The position numbers and the translations under genes were made by a program. This document shows positions 25,772 through 34,931 of a DNA stretch of 64,000 bases, in pieces. The notes below the pieces were generated by a model, which did not search any database, was not told where the DNA came from, and saw only the letters and a program-made list of their open reading frames with translations. Source of the stretch: Paucidesulfovibrio longus DSM 6739 (GTDB lineage: Bacteria > Desulfobacterota > Desulfovibrionia > Desulfovibrionales > Desulfovibrionaceae); assembly GCF_000420485.1 (NCBI RefSeq), contig NZ_ATVA01000011.1, positions 124,001 to 188,000 of the forward strand, written 5' to 3'. The number at the start of each line of letters is the position of its first letter. Positions within the stretch are counted from its first letter, which is position 1.

Positions 25772-26821
25772 ATGCCGACCTTTTTTCGACGTACGACAGC
25801 CATGCGCCGCCGCCCGCCGCTTTGGGCGGATCTGGAATGTCCGGCTCCGCAGGAGACCGCGCCAAGTCTTCCGGACGCGGTACGGGAAGGGGATGCCGCA
25901 GGAGCGGCGACGTCTCCTGAACGCTCCCCGGAGAGCAAGCCGGATGTGTGTCTCGATTCCGAGACGGCGCGGCTTTTCGCGCTGGTTCTGGAGGCTCGGA
26001 GGATTCCCTGCCGTTTGCGGCGGGCTGGGCTTGGCTGGACCGTGCAGGTCCGGCGCATGGACGCCGAGCGGGCCGCGCGCGAGGTGCGGCTCTGGCGCGA
26101 TGAAAACCGTGAAAAGACCGCTCCCCCGCCGCCCCCGCCCTTGCCAGGCGCGACGGAGATCGTCCCGGCAGCGTTGTATGGCCTTGCCTTGGCGGCGTTC
26201 CACGCCTTTTCCATCCGGCCCCATCCGAGCCTGAATCTCTACCCGCTGCTGATGCTGGAGCAGGGCAGCGCCGATGCCGGGCCGATCCTCTCTGGAGAAT
26301 GGTGGCGGCTGGCCACGTCCCTGACCTTGCACGCGGACGGGCCGCACATCCTGGGCAACGTCGTGGTGGGGACGCTCTTCGTCAGTCTGGCCTGCCGCCG
26401 TCTGGGCTGCGGACTGGCCATGCTCCTGGCCTTTCTCGGCGGAGTGCTCGGCAATCTCTGCAATACGCTGGCGCTGGGGCCGCCGCACGATTCCATCGGT
26501 TTTTCCACTGCGGTTTTCGCGGCTGCGGGGCTCTTGGCAGCCCAGGGCGTGCTCGAGGGGCGCGGGGGGCTGCTGCGCACGCTGGTTCCCGTGGGCGCTG
26601 GGCTCGGCCTGCTGGCCATGCTCGGTTCCGGCGGGGAAAACACGGACCTGGGAGCGCATCTTTTCGGCTTCGCGGCGGGGCTGGCTCTGGGGCTGCCTGC
26701 GGGGCTGGTCTTGCGACGCACGGGCAAGCCGCCCGCCTGGGGCGGGTTTCTCTGCTGGTGCGCAGCGGTCCTGATCCCGGCGCTGGCCTGGATCTGGGCG
26801 CTGGCAGCGGCGCCGTCATGA
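25772..26821 (+). CDS. Rhomboid family intramembrane serine protease
   Basis: A 349-residue protein. From about residue 140 there are six to seven membrane helices with rhomboid signatures: HILGN (the H-x3-N-like loop), IGFSTAVFA with the catalytic serine in G-x-S, and the catalytic histidine in LGAHLFGFAAGL. The N-terminal 120 residues are cytoplasmic; after a variable, acidic start they contain a small domain (ARLFALVLEARRIPCRLRRA with VQVRRMDAERAARE) like the DUF2007-type module. A proline run PPPPPPLPG links the two. The start could also be the ATG ten codons later. Substrates are unknown. Confidence 0.88.
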   Translation: MPTFFRRTTAMRRRPPLWADLECPAPQETAPSLPDAVREGDAAGAATSPERSPESKPDVCLDSETARLFALVLEARRIPCRLRRAGLGWTVQVRRMDAERAAREVRLWRDENREKTAPPPPPPLPGATEIVPAALYGLALAAFHAFSIRPHPSLNLYPLLMLEQGSADAGPILSGEWWRLATSLTLHADGPHILGNVVVGTLFVSLACRRLGCGLAMLLAFLGGVLGNLCNTLALGPPHDSIGFSTAVFAAAGLLAAQGVLEGRGGLLRTLVPVGAGLGLLAMLGSGGENTDLGAHLFGFAAGLALGLPAGLVLRRTGKPPAWGGFLCWCAAVLIPALAWIWALAAAPS

Positions 26822-26844
26822 GGTGAAGGGAACGGGTCCGGCGT

Positions 26845-29649
26845 CTAATCGACGGGGAAAAGCTCTTCCTGATGCTGGATGAAGTGCTCGGCCTCCCCCG
26901 CGGAAACGGGGCGGGAGTAGAGATAGCCCTGGTAGTATTCGCAGCCGAGTTCCATGAGGGTGCGCTGGTGCTGGGGCCGCTCCACGCCTTCCGCGACCAC
27001 TTCCAGGCCGAGGGTGTGGGCGAGGTTGATGATGGCCTTGACGATTTCCACGTTTTCCGGGCCGGTGTCCAGCGCCTGCACAAAGCTGAGATCGATCTTG
27101 AGATGGTCCAGGGGCAGCTTTTGCAGGTAGCTCATGGAGGAGTAGCCCGTGCCGAAATCGTCCACGGCCAGGGTGATGCCGAGTTCCTTGAGCATGCGCA
27201 GCGTGTTGGTGGCCTGGACCGCGTTCTGCATGATCGCCGTTTCCGTGATTTCCAGCTTGAGCCGGTCGGCGGGCATCTTGGTTTCATTGAGGATGCGCCG
27301 AATCTTGCCGATCAGGTCGGACTGGGCGAACTGTTTCCCGGAGATGTTCACGCTCAGGAAGATGTCCTGGGCCGCGGGCAGGGTCTTGCGCCAGCGGGCC
27401 ATGGTCGCGCAGGCCTCGTGCAGCACCCAGAGGCCCAGGTCGGTGATCTGGCCCGTTTCCTCGGCCACGGCGATGAACTCCATGGGCGAGATGAGGCCGC
27501 GTTCCGGGTGCATCCAGCGGGCCAGGGCCTCGAAGGCGAAGACCCGCTTTTTCCCCTTGAGCTGCACTATGGGCTGGTAGTTCAGGAAGAATTGTCCCTC
27601 GGCCATGGCCGTGTCCATGTCGTTTTCCAGGGTCATCAACTGGACGGCGTGCTCGAGCAGCCGGTTGCTGAAGACCTTGAAGCGGTCCCGGCCCGTGGCC
27701 TTGGCGCGGTGCATGGCCAGGTTCGAATAGCGCAGGACGTCCTCGGCGTGCTGCGCATCGACAGGTCCGAGCACGATGCCGAGGCTGGCGGAAATCTGGA
27801 TTTCGTGTCCCGCGAGGTTGTAGGGGCGGCGGAGCCTGCTCCGCATGCGCTTGACGACCTGAATGGCCATGCGCGGGGACTGGAGCTCTTCCAGCAGGAC
27901 GATGAATTCGTCGCCGCCGAAACGGGAAACCGTGTCCAGCTCGCGCACGCTCTCCTCAAGGCGTCGAGAGACTTCGATGAGCACCACGTCGCCCACGTTG
28001 TGGCCGAGGCTGTCGTTGATGATCTTGAAGCGGTCGAGGTCCACGAAGATGAGCGCGAAGTTGTAGTTGCCCCGGCGGCGGGCGCGTTCCAGCGCCCTGG
28101 TCAGCCGGTCCATGCACAGGGTCCGGTTTGCCAGCCCGGTGAGCGGGTCGTGCATGGCCTGGTGCCGGAGCTGGTTCTCCATGCGCTTGCGTTCCGTGAT
28201 GTCCGTGAAGAGCACGAAGCAGCCCTTCACCTCGCCGCTGGAATCGAACATGGTCGTGGCGCTGGCCAGGACGTTGACGTCGTCGCCTTCCTTGCGGTGG
28301 AAGGTGAACTCGCCCTGCTGATGGGGGGAGTTGACGCGCTGGGCCAGGAGATTGCGGAACAGGCGCGCGTCGCCGTGCTCCATGAAGTCCATGGGGGTGC
28401 GGCCCTCGATCTCGATGCGCGAGTAGCCGAGCATGTCGCGGAAGGCCTTGTTCGTTCCCCGGATGACGGCGTCCCGGTCGAGCATGAGGTAGCCCTCGGA
28501 CGTGGTCTCGATGAGCGAGCGGTACATTTCCTCGCTTTTCCGCAGCTGGCTTTCGGCCTGCTTGCGCTGGGTCACGTCCGTGATGGCCCCGGCGATGCGC
28601 AGCGGTTCGCCGGATTCGTCCTTGAGGCTCGCGCCGCGCGCATGCACCCAGCGGTAGGAGCCGTGCTTGTGGCGCAGGCGGTATTCCAGGTTCATCTCAT
28701 CCATGATCCCGGCCATGAGGCTCTGGTGCGCGTTGACCACGGCCTCCAGATCGTCGGGGTGGATGCGCTTCTTCCATTCCTCGACGTTGGCCGGGAATTC
28801 GCGTTCGGCAAAGCCGATGATTTCCTTCCAGCGCGGCGAGTAATAGACCTCGTCGGTGTAGAGATCCCAGTCCCAGATGCCGTCGTTGGCGCCGCGCACG
28901 GCCAGGGCGTAGCGTTCCTGGGCCTTTTCCCGTTCGAGGACTTCGGCCTCCAGGGCGGATTCTCGCGACTGGACCCGGCTGGCCATGCCCCGGAACTCGA
29001 TCATGATCTCTTCAAGCTCGCGGTGGTGGGGCTGCTTGAAGTCGTCGGAAAAGCGTCCGTCCGCCAGCAGGTTCATGCCCTGCCGCAACTCCCGGAAGGG
29101 GCGGGCCAGGAAGACCCGCAGGAACAGGCCCGTGGCCAGGGCGAGCACCACGACCACGCCGCCGAACGCGGCTACCATGGTCACGGTGAAGACCCGCAGG
29201 CTGCGCTTGTAGGGAGCCAGGGTCAGGGTGATGCGCGCGGTGCCGATGCGCTGGTTCTCGAAGAGAATGGGGCGGACGCGCTCCACGCGGTCTGCGCCGT
29301 CCGGCGCCTTGATCAGCTCGAAGAGCACGCGGCCCCGATGGTCCTCGATGCGGACCGAGGCGACCTGCTCGTTCTGGGTGAAGACGCTGCCCGCCTGGCG
29401 GATGCCGTTTTCATCGAAGGTCCAGAGGGGCACGGCCAGTATGTCGGCCAGATTGGAGGCGTATTCGTCGGCCGTGGCGTCGATTTCGCGGCGCATGTCT
29501 TCGGAGCGGAAGTAGTATCCGGCTGCGAAAAGGACGAGCATGACCAGGGCGATCAGCAAAATGAGCGATATGGTCATGTCCTGGGACAACGACCGTCTTG
29601 CTTTTCGTTCCTCTTTCGCGGGAGGGGTGCTCGTTTCGCTTTTCATCAT
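26845..29649 (-). CDS. Membrane sensor PAS-PAS-GGDEF-EAL protein
   Basis: A 934-residue cyclic-di-GMP enzyme. A cytoplasmic tail leads to a helix near residues 27-48, a periplasmic sensor of about 100 residues and a second helix near 155-178, then HAMP, two PAS domains (about 255-370 and 375-495), GGDEF and EAL. The cyclase motif RFGGDEF is intact with an inhibitory-site RELD upstream; the phosphodiesterase residues are intact too (FEALARW, LEITETA, VDDFGTGYSS, KIDLSF, AEGVE). Both activities are possible. Transcribed alone. A second ATG one codon later is an equally good start. Confidence 0.95.
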   Translation of the reverse strand: MMKSETSTPPAKEERKARRSLSQDMTISLILLIALVMLVLFAAGYYFRSEDMRREIDATADEYASNLADILAVPLWTFDENGIRQAGSVFTQNEQVASVRIEDHRGRVLFELIKAPDGADRVERVRPILFENQRIGTARITLTLAPYKRSLRVFTVTMVAAFGGVVVVLALATGLFLRVFLARPFRELRQGMNLLADGRFSDDFKQPHHRELEEIMIEFRGMASRVQSRESALEAEVLEREKAQERYALAVRGANDGIWDWDLYTDEVYYSPRWKEIIGFAEREFPANVEEWKKRIHPDDLEAVVNAHQSLMAGIMDEMNLEYRLRHKHGSYRWVHARGASLKDESGEPLRIAGAITDVTQRKQAESQLRKSEEMYRSLIETTSEGYLMLDRDAVIRGTNKAFRDMLGYSRIEIEGRTPMDFMEHGDARLFRNLLAQRVNSPHQQGEFTFHRKEGDDVNVLASATTMFDSSGEVKGCFVLFTDITERKRMENQLRHQAMHDPLTGLANRTLCMDRLTRALERARRRGNYNFALIFVDLDRFKIINDSLGHNVGDVVLIEVSRRLEESVRELDTVSRFGGDEFIVLLEELQSPRMAIQVVKRMRSRLRRPYNLAGHEIQISASLGIVLGPVDAQHAEDVLRYSNLAMHRAKATGRDRFKVFSNRLLEHAVQLMTLENDMDTAMAEGQFFLNYQPIVQLKGKKRVFAFEALARWMHPERGLISPMEFIAVAEETGQITDLGLWVLHEACATMARWRKTLPAAQDIFLSVNISGKQFAQSDLIGKIRRILNETKMPADRLKLEITETAIMQNAVQATNTLRMLKELGITLAVDDFGTGYSSMSYLQKLPLDHLKIDLSFVQALDTGPENVEIVKAIINLAHTLGLEVVAEGVERPQHQRTLMELGCEYYQGYLYSRPVSAGEAEHFIQHQEELFPVD

Positions 29650-29725
29650 CCGTTGCGGCCTTGCGCGACATGGGGTGTACAGGGAACCTGCGGGTTATAC
29701 ATAATCATGGCACGCGGCACAACGG

Positions 29726-30130
29726 TCACGGTTCCTCGTTTTCGAGCATGCTCCTGAGCCAGACCCGGAAGGGTTCCTCGATTTGTCCGGAAAGACGGCA
29801 AAGCGAGGGGTCCGCCCGGGCGACGAAGCCTTCGACCCCGCTGCCCGGAACGCTTGCGCTCCAGAAGTCCTGAGGAACGGGGACGATCGTTTCGCGGGCT
29901 CGGCCGTCCGGGCCGCGATAGCGCACGCGCAGCCGCCAGGCCGGATCCCCGCTGCGCCGAGGGATTCTTTCCAGAACCCAGGCGGTCGTCCTGGCTTCGC
30001 CAAAGGCGCGGACGCGCTCCTCGCGCAGGAGTCCGTATGGTATCCTGGAGAGCAGCCAGAGAACGAGAATCGTCCCGGCCACGGCCAGAACGTCGCGCAG
30101 GAAGGGACGGGAGCGCTTTCCGCCGAGCAT
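29726..30130 (-). CDS. Hypothetical membrane protein, DUF3592-like
   Basis: A 134-residue protein with one N-terminal membrane helix (DVLAVAGTILVLWLLSRIPY) and a beta-rich domain containing WRLRVRYRGPDGRARETIVP, resembling DUF3592 proteins in length and layout. The similarity is a guess. It sits just upstream of the GGDEF-EAL gene on the same strand with a 76-base gap, so co-transcription is possible. Confidence 0.6.
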   Translation of the reverse strand: MLGGKRSRPFLRDVLAVAGTILVLWLLSRIPYGLLREERVRAFGEARTTAWVLERIPRRSGDPAWRLRVRYRGPDGRARETIVPVPQDFWSASVPGSGVEGFVARADPSLCRLSGQIEEPFRVWLRSMLENEEP

Positions 30131-30234
30131 GCGGAAAGCTACACCGTTTCAGTGGCGCGAACAAGGGCGCAAAGCGCTTGTCAGCGGGGTGGGGCCTCGG
30201 ATATCCTGCGACAATGCAGCAACGGGAAGATGAT

Positions 30235-30600
30235 ATGCGCATGGATATCGAGCGCGAAGCCAAATATCTTGAGGCGAGCATCCGCAGGCTCATCTCGGCG
30301 GTCCGGCGTCGCTACGCCCGGCCCGAAGAAACGGAGCAGGACTACGGATGGTGGGTTTTGGCCTGCGGAGAACCCTTCGGCGACGCGGCCCTTGCGGAGA
30401 GAGACGTGTTGCGCGATCGGCTGCGGGCCGAGGTGGAACAGGCGGGCATCATGCTGCCGGAACTGATCTGGGTCTGGGACGAGGATGATTGCGTGCAGTT
30501 GGTGATCACGACCCTGCCGACCCAGGACCGGGCCGAGCGCGTGGCCGAGCGGCTGCGGGCCAAGGGGCTGCGCATGCGCGTGGCGCGCGAACGGTTCTGA
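30235..30600 (+). CDS. Hypothetical protein
   Basis: A 121-residue soluble protein of unknown family: an N-terminal amphipathic helix (KYLEASIRRLISAVRRRY), a central DYGWWVLACGEPFG, and a C-terminal domain with LITTLPTQDRAERVAERLRAKGL. GGGAAG lies six bases ahead of the chosen ATG; another in-frame ATG at 30214 lacks a site. A strong bidirectional terminator follows. Acidic and basic residues are evenly spread and there is no membrane segment. Confidence 0.6.
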   Translation: MRMDIEREAKYLEASIRRLISAVRRRYARPEETEQDYGWWVLACGEPFGDAALAERDVLRDRLRAEVEQAGIMLPELIWVWDEDDCVQLVITTLPTQDRAERVAERLRAKGLRMRVARERF

Positions 30601-30621
30601 CCTACATATACTAAAGCTCGC

Positions 30622-30663
30622 AAAAAAAAGCGCACGCAGAAGAATCTGCGTGCGCTTTTTTTT
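30622..30663 (+). terminator. Bidirectional terminator
   Basis: An 11-base perfect stem (GCGCACGCAGA with TCTGCGTGCGC, AGAA loop) is flanked by eight A on the left and eight T on the right, so it can stop transcription from both the hypothetical gene and gmhA. Confidence 0.92.
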
Positions 30664-30762
30664 GATGCCGGGTCCGTGGCTGGTTTTTGCTAAAAAAGTA
30701 AATTCGGCCTTGCAATTTTTCCGCTTCAGAGATGCCGGGCCTGAAACTTTCTTTTTGGAAAG

Positions 30763-31386
30763 TCAGATCTCGTCTGCATGCAGGTACGGATTCAATTCCA
30801 TGACCGATTCGAACAGGAAGTGGTCCACGAGGTGGCAGAGAATGTGCCCGGCCGCGATGTGGATCTCCTGTATTACCGGGGTGTCGGCGGTGGGGGCGGC
30901 GATGAGCGTGTCCGAGAGGGACGCCATTTCTCCGCCGCGTTCGCCGGTCATGCCCACGGTGGTCATGTTGCGGCGGCGGGCCTCGCGCAGGGCTGCGAGC
31001 ACGTTGGGGCTGCCGCCCGAAGTGGAGATGCCCACCAGGATGTCGCCGGGATTGCCCAGGGCCTGGACCTGCTTTTCGAAGATCTGGTTGAAGCCGTAAT
31101 CGTTGCCGATGGCCGTGATGATCGAGGTGTCCGTGGTCAGGGCAATGGCGGGCAGGGGCGGGCGTTCCAGCTTGAAACGGTTCACGAATTCAGCCGCGAG
31201 ATGCTGGCTGTCCGCGGCGGAGCCGCCGTTGCCGCAGAAAAGAATCTTGCCGCCCTTGGCCAGGCAGACGGCGAAGGTTCGGGCGGTGTCCACCAGCAGT
31301 TCGGACTGCTCGGCGAAGAAGCGTTCCCGTGCGCGAAGACCGGCCTCCGCATGGCTGCGAACCTTTTCCAGTGCGCTCTTGCTCAT
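30763..31386 (-). CDS. gmhA: Phosphoheptose isomerase (SIS domain)
   Basis: A 207-residue GmhA, which converts sedoheptulose 7-phosphate to D-glycero-manno-heptose 7-phosphate for the lipopolysaccharide core. The SIS motif GNGGSAADSQHLAAEFVNRF and the region STSGGSPNVLAAL bind the sugar phosphate; the zinc-site histidine of HLAAE and the C-terminal IHIAAGHILCHLVD are present. GAGG precedes the ATG. Other heptose genes are not in the window. Length matches the family (about 195-210). Confidence 0.92.
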   Translation of the reverse strand: MSKSALEKVRSHAEAGLRARERFFAEQSELLVDTARTFAVCLAKGGKILFCGNGGSAADSQHLAAEFVNRFKLERPPLPAIALTTDTSIITAIGNDYGFNQIFEKQVQALGNPGDILVGISTSGGSPNVLAALREARRRNMTTVGMTGERGGEMASLSDTLIAAPTADTPVIQEIHIAAGHILCHLVDHFLFESVMELNPYLHADEI

Positions 31387-31649
31387 GATATATCCTCGGT
31401 TTGAATGCCGGGTTGGTCGAATGACAGCACACATGCCGCAAAGGCCGACTCCTATCCCAAAGGCTGGCGGTGGGCAAGGGGCGAGACAGGGCGGCCTCCT
31501 TGCAGAACACATTGTCGTCAAAGGAGAACAAGCAGAATTGCAAAATTGTAAAGTTTGAAAATCGCTTCCTTTCGACACTGAATTGCGTTACATCGTTCCA
31601 TCCGTGTCAACAGTTCAAACGAATGTGTTCACCAGAAGAGGAGGAGTTG

Positions 31650-32834
31650 ATGAAACGGTTCCTTAAACGCGCCGCCTACGTGGCGGCCGCTGTGGTCCTG
31701 GCTGCGTTCATGCTGTCCGGCTGTGGCTCCGAAGATAGCAACGTCATCAAGATCGGCTTCAACATCCCGCTGACCGGCGACATCCCCAAGGTGGGCGAGG
31801 CTTCCAAGTTCGCGGCCGAGATGCTCAAGGAAGACGTGAATTCCCAGGGCGGCATCACTGTCGGCGGCAAGAAGTACACCCTCGAGTTCGTCTACGAGGA
31901 CAACGAGTCCAAGGCCGAGTCCGCGGTCAACGCCGCGCTGAAGCTCATCGACCAGGACGGCGTCGTCGCCATCATCGGCCCCAACTCGTCCAAGCAGGCC
32001 GTGCCCGCCGGCGGCACCGCCAACGACAACGAGACCCCGATGATTTCCCCCTGGTCCACCAACCCGGACACCACCAAGGACCGTCCGTGGGTCTTCCGCG
32101 CCGCGTTCCTGGATCCGTTCCAGGGCCCGGTGGCCGTGAACTTCGCGGCCAAGACCTTCGGCGCCAAGACCGCCGCGGTCATCTTCGACATCTCCAACGA
32201 CTATTCCAAGGGGCTGGCCGAGATCTTCAAGCAGGAATGGGAAAAGAAGATGGGCGACGGCACCGTCGTGGCCTTCGAGTCCCACGGCACCAAGGACCAG
32301 GACTTCTCCGCGCAGCTGACCACCATCATCGGCGCCGCTCCTGACTTCATCTTCGTGCCCGACAACTACAACCAGGTCGCGCTGATCGTGAAGCAGGCCC
32401 ACGACCTCGGCTGGCAGGGCCCCTTCATGGGTTCCGACGCCTGGGGTTCCGCCGAACTGATGGAGCTTTGCGGCGACGACTGCAAGGGCCAGTACTTCTC
32501 GACCCACTACGCCGCTGCCGGCGCCAAGGGCGACACCAAGGTCTTCATCGACCGCTACAAGGAAAAGTACGGCTACACCCCTGACGACGTGGCCGCCCTG
32601 ACCTGGGACGCCACCCGTCTCGTGCTCCAGGCCATCCAGGGCCTGAACGAGTGGCCCGCGGATCTGAAGGCCCAGCGCACCGCCATCAAGGACGGCCTGG
32701 GCAACATCGCCGAGTTCGCCGGCGTCACCGGCACCATGAAGTTCGACGAGCAGGGCGACCCGATCAAGTGCGCCGTGGTCGTCAGAATCTCCGACGAAGG
32801 CGCTTTCGAGTTCGCAGAGTCCGTCTGCCCGTAA
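31650..32834 (+). CDS. livK: Branched-chain amino acid ABC transporter substrate-binding lipoprotein
   Basis: A 394-residue periplasmic binding protein of the LivJ/LivK family. The signal peptide ends in LSGC, giving a lipid-anchored Cys25. Family signatures are IKIGFNIPLTGDIPKVG at the mature start, GPNSSKQAVPA and AAFLDPFQGPVA. GAGGAG lies four bases before the ATG. It heads the five-gene liv operon, followed by a strong hairpin that likely sets the excess of binding protein over membrane parts. Family ligands are leucine, isoleucine or valine, but amide or urea binding cannot be excluded. Confidence 0.93.
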   Translation: MKRFLKRAAYVAAAVVLAAFMLSGCGSEDSNVIKIGFNIPLTGDIPKVGEASKFAAEMLKEDVNSQGGITVGGKKYTLEFVYEDNESKAESAVNAALKLIDQDGVVAIIGPNSSKQAVPAGGTANDNETPMISPWSTNPDTTKDRPWVFRAAFLDPFQGPVAVNFAAKTFGAKTAAVIFDISNDYSKGLAEIFKQEWEKKMGDGTVVAFESHGTKDQDFSAQLTTIIGAAPDFIFVPDNYNQVALIVKQAHDLGWQGPFMGSDAWGSAELMELCGDDCKGQYFSTHYAAAGAKGDTKVFIDRYKEKYGYTPDDVAALTWDATRLVLQAIQGLNEWPADLKAQRTAIKDGLGNIAEFAGVTGTMKFDEQGDPIKCAVVVRISDEGAFEFAESVCP

Positions 32835-32854
32835 GCTGATCATCCGATTATCGG

Positions 32855-32880
32855 AGCGGGGGCCCCCGGGCCCCCGCTCT
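32855..32880 (+). terminator. Hairpin between livK and livH
   Basis: A perfect ten-base GC stem (GAGCGGGGGC with GCCCCCGCTC) without a following T run. It probably stabilises the livK 3' end and partly reduces transcription into livHMGF; it is not a full terminator. Confidence 0.65.
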
Positions 32881-32944
32881 CCTTGTGCACGAGCATCGTC
32901 CCGGCGGCCCGGTTTCGGAGTCGCCGGCTAAAGGAACGACATAC

Positions 32945-33853
32945 GTGGAAGTCCTCATCCAGAACATCATCAACGCGCTGCAGTGGGGCAGCTTCTACGC
33001 CCTCATCGCCCTGGGCTACACCCTGGTGTACGGCGTGCTGCTGCTGATCAACTTCGCCCACGGCGACATCTTCATGGTCGGCGCCTACATCGCCTTCTTC
33101 GTCGTCATCACTCTGCTCGGAACCATGGGACTGGCACCGGGCGTGGCGCTGGCGCTGGCCGTGCCCCTGACCATGATCCTGACCGCCTGCGTGGGCGTGA
33201 CCCTGGAGCGCATCGCCTACAGGCCTCTGCGGCGCAAGGGCGCGCACCGGCTCTATGTGGTCATCACCGCGCTCATGTGCGGCCTGATCCTGGAAAACGG
33301 CAACCTCGCCCTCCTCGGCGCGAGCCGCAAAAAATTTCCCGAACTGCTGGAAACCACGGTCTACCGCTTCGGCGACGTCTCCGTGACGAACATCAAGCTC
33401 ATCGTCATCGTGGCCGCCATCCTGGTCTTCCTCTTCCTGCACTTCGTGGTCACGCGCACCAAGATCGGCATGGCCATGCGCGGCATCTCCTACGACAAGT
33501 TCGCCATCCCCCTCATGGGCATCCCGGTGGACACCATCATCGTGTTCACCTTCATCCTCGGTTCCGGCTTCGCGGGCCTTGCGGGTCTGCTGTTCGCCAT
33601 GAGCTATCCCGTGCTCGAACCCTACATGGGCGCGCTGATCGGCTGGAAAGCCTTCATCGCGGCTGTCGTGGGCGGCATCGGCGATATCCGGGGAGCCTTT
33701 GTGGGCGGATTTCTGCTCGGCTTCATCGAGATCGGCGTGGTGGCGGTCTTCCCGTCCACGATGCGGGATCTCTTCGCCTTCACCATCCTGCTGATGATCC
33801 TCTGGGCCAAGCCCACGGGACTTTTCGGCCGGGCCAGGCACCAGAAGATCTGA
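32945..33853 (+). CDS. livH: Branched-chain amino acid ABC transporter permease LivH
   Basis: A 302-residue inner-membrane permease with about eight helices. The start GSFYALIALGYTLVYGVLLLINFAHGD is the family hallmark, and GWKAFIAAVVGGIGDIRGA is the conserved cytoplasmic loop that contacts the ATPases. A GTG start was chosen because the alignment begins there and AAAGGA lies ten bases ahead; the ATG 60 bases upstream would add unrelated residues. It pairs with LivM. Confidence 0.93.
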   Translation: MEVLIQNIINALQWGSFYALIALGYTLVYGVLLLINFAHGDIFMVGAYIAFFVVITLLGTMGLAPGVALALAVPLTMILTACVGVTLERIAYRPLRRKGAHRLYVVITALMCGLILENGNLALLGASRKKFPELLETTVYRFGDVSVTNIKLIVIVAAILVFLFLHFVVTRTKIGMAMRGISYDKFAIPLMGIPVDTIIVFTFILGSGFAGLAGLLFAMSYPVLEPYMGALIGWKAFIAAVVGGIGDIRGAFVGGFLLGFIEIGVVAVFPSTMRDLFAFTILLMILWAKPTGLFGRARHQKI

Positions 33854-33881
33854 CGACCGCAACGCGAAGGGATACGACTCC

Positions 33882-34913
33882 ATGGAAATCGGCAACAAGC
33901 TTCAAAGAAACGCTTTCACCCTTGCGGTGATTTCGGGCTGCGTCCTGCTCATCATGCTGGCGCAGTTCAAGATGATCAACCTCTACGTCCAGTCCGTCAT
34001 GATGTTCATGGGCATCAACATCATGATCGCCACGAGCCTGAACCTGGTGAACGGAAACATGGGCGAATTCTCCTGCGGCCACGCCGCGTTCCTCTGCGTC
34101 GGGGCCTACGTCTCGTCGCTGACCACCGTGCTCCTGCTGGTGCCCAACGGCATCCTCGGCGACCCGCTGCTGCCGCCCCAGCTGTCCGTCCTGGTCTTCC
34201 CCATTTCCGTCCTGGTGGGCGGCGTGGTGGCGGCCCTGGCGGGCATCCTCGTGGCCCTGCCTTCGTTCAAGACACGCGGAGACTACCTGGCCATCATCAC
34301 CATCGCCGTGAACTACATGGTCATCTCCGGCATCGAGAACCTGGACATCATCGGCGGGCCGCGCGGCTTCATGGGCATGAAGAAGGTGGTCAAGGCCATG
34401 TACGACGTGGCCGACATCCCCTGGATGATGATCTTCGTGGCCATCGGAACCATCTTCTGCGTGGTGATGATCCGCCGCTACATCTCCTCCACCTTCGGCA
34501 AGGGCGTCAACGCCATCTGCCAGGACGAGATCGCCGCCGAGATCATGAGCGTGAACACCAACAAGGTGAAGCTCGTGACCTTCATGCTCTCTTCCGGCCT
34601 CTGCGGCATGGCGGGCGGACTCTTCGCCCACGTGGTCGGCTACGTGAACCCCCAGTCCTTCAACATCCTCAAGTCCACCGAGGCCATGGTCATGGTCTAC
34701 CTCGGCGGCATGGGCTCGCTCTCCGGCGCGGTGCTCTCCGCGGTATTCTTCACCTTCCTGCTGGAACTGCTTCGGCCGCTCCAGATCCTCAAATGGGTGA
34801 TCATCCCGCTGACGCTGGTCCTGCTGATGCAGTTCCGGCCCGAAGGAATCATGGGCAACAAGGAACTCACCGACATCTTCCCGAAGCTGCGGAAGTATTG
34901 CCGGTTCAAGTAA
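33882..34913 (+). CDS. livM: Branched-chain amino acid ABC transporter permease LivM
   Basis: A 343-residue inner-membrane permease with eight to ten helices, second half of the LivHM pair. It shows SLNLVNGNMGEFSCGHAAF and the coupling loop EAMVMVYLGGMGSLSGAV. It follows livH by 28 bases with GAAGGG before the ATG. Confidence 0.93.
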   Translation: MEIGNKLQRNAFTLAVISGCVLLIMLAQFKMINLYVQSVMMFMGINIMIATSLNLVNGNMGEFSCGHAAFLCVGAYVSSLTTVLLLVPNGILGDPLLPPQLSVLVFPISVLVGGVVAALAGILVALPSFKTRGDYLAIITIAVNYMVISGIENLDIIGGPRGFMGMKKVVKAMYDVADIPWMMIFVAIGTIFCVVMIRRYISSTFGKGVNAICQDEIAAEIMSVNTNKVKLVTFMLSSGLCGMAGGLFAHVVGYVNPQSFNILKSTEAMVMVYLGGMGSLSGAVLSAVFFTFLLELLRPLQILKWVIIPLTLVLLMQFRPEGIMGNKELTDIFPKLRKYCRFK

Positions 34914-34931
34914 ACCCGTCTGGAGAGAGCA

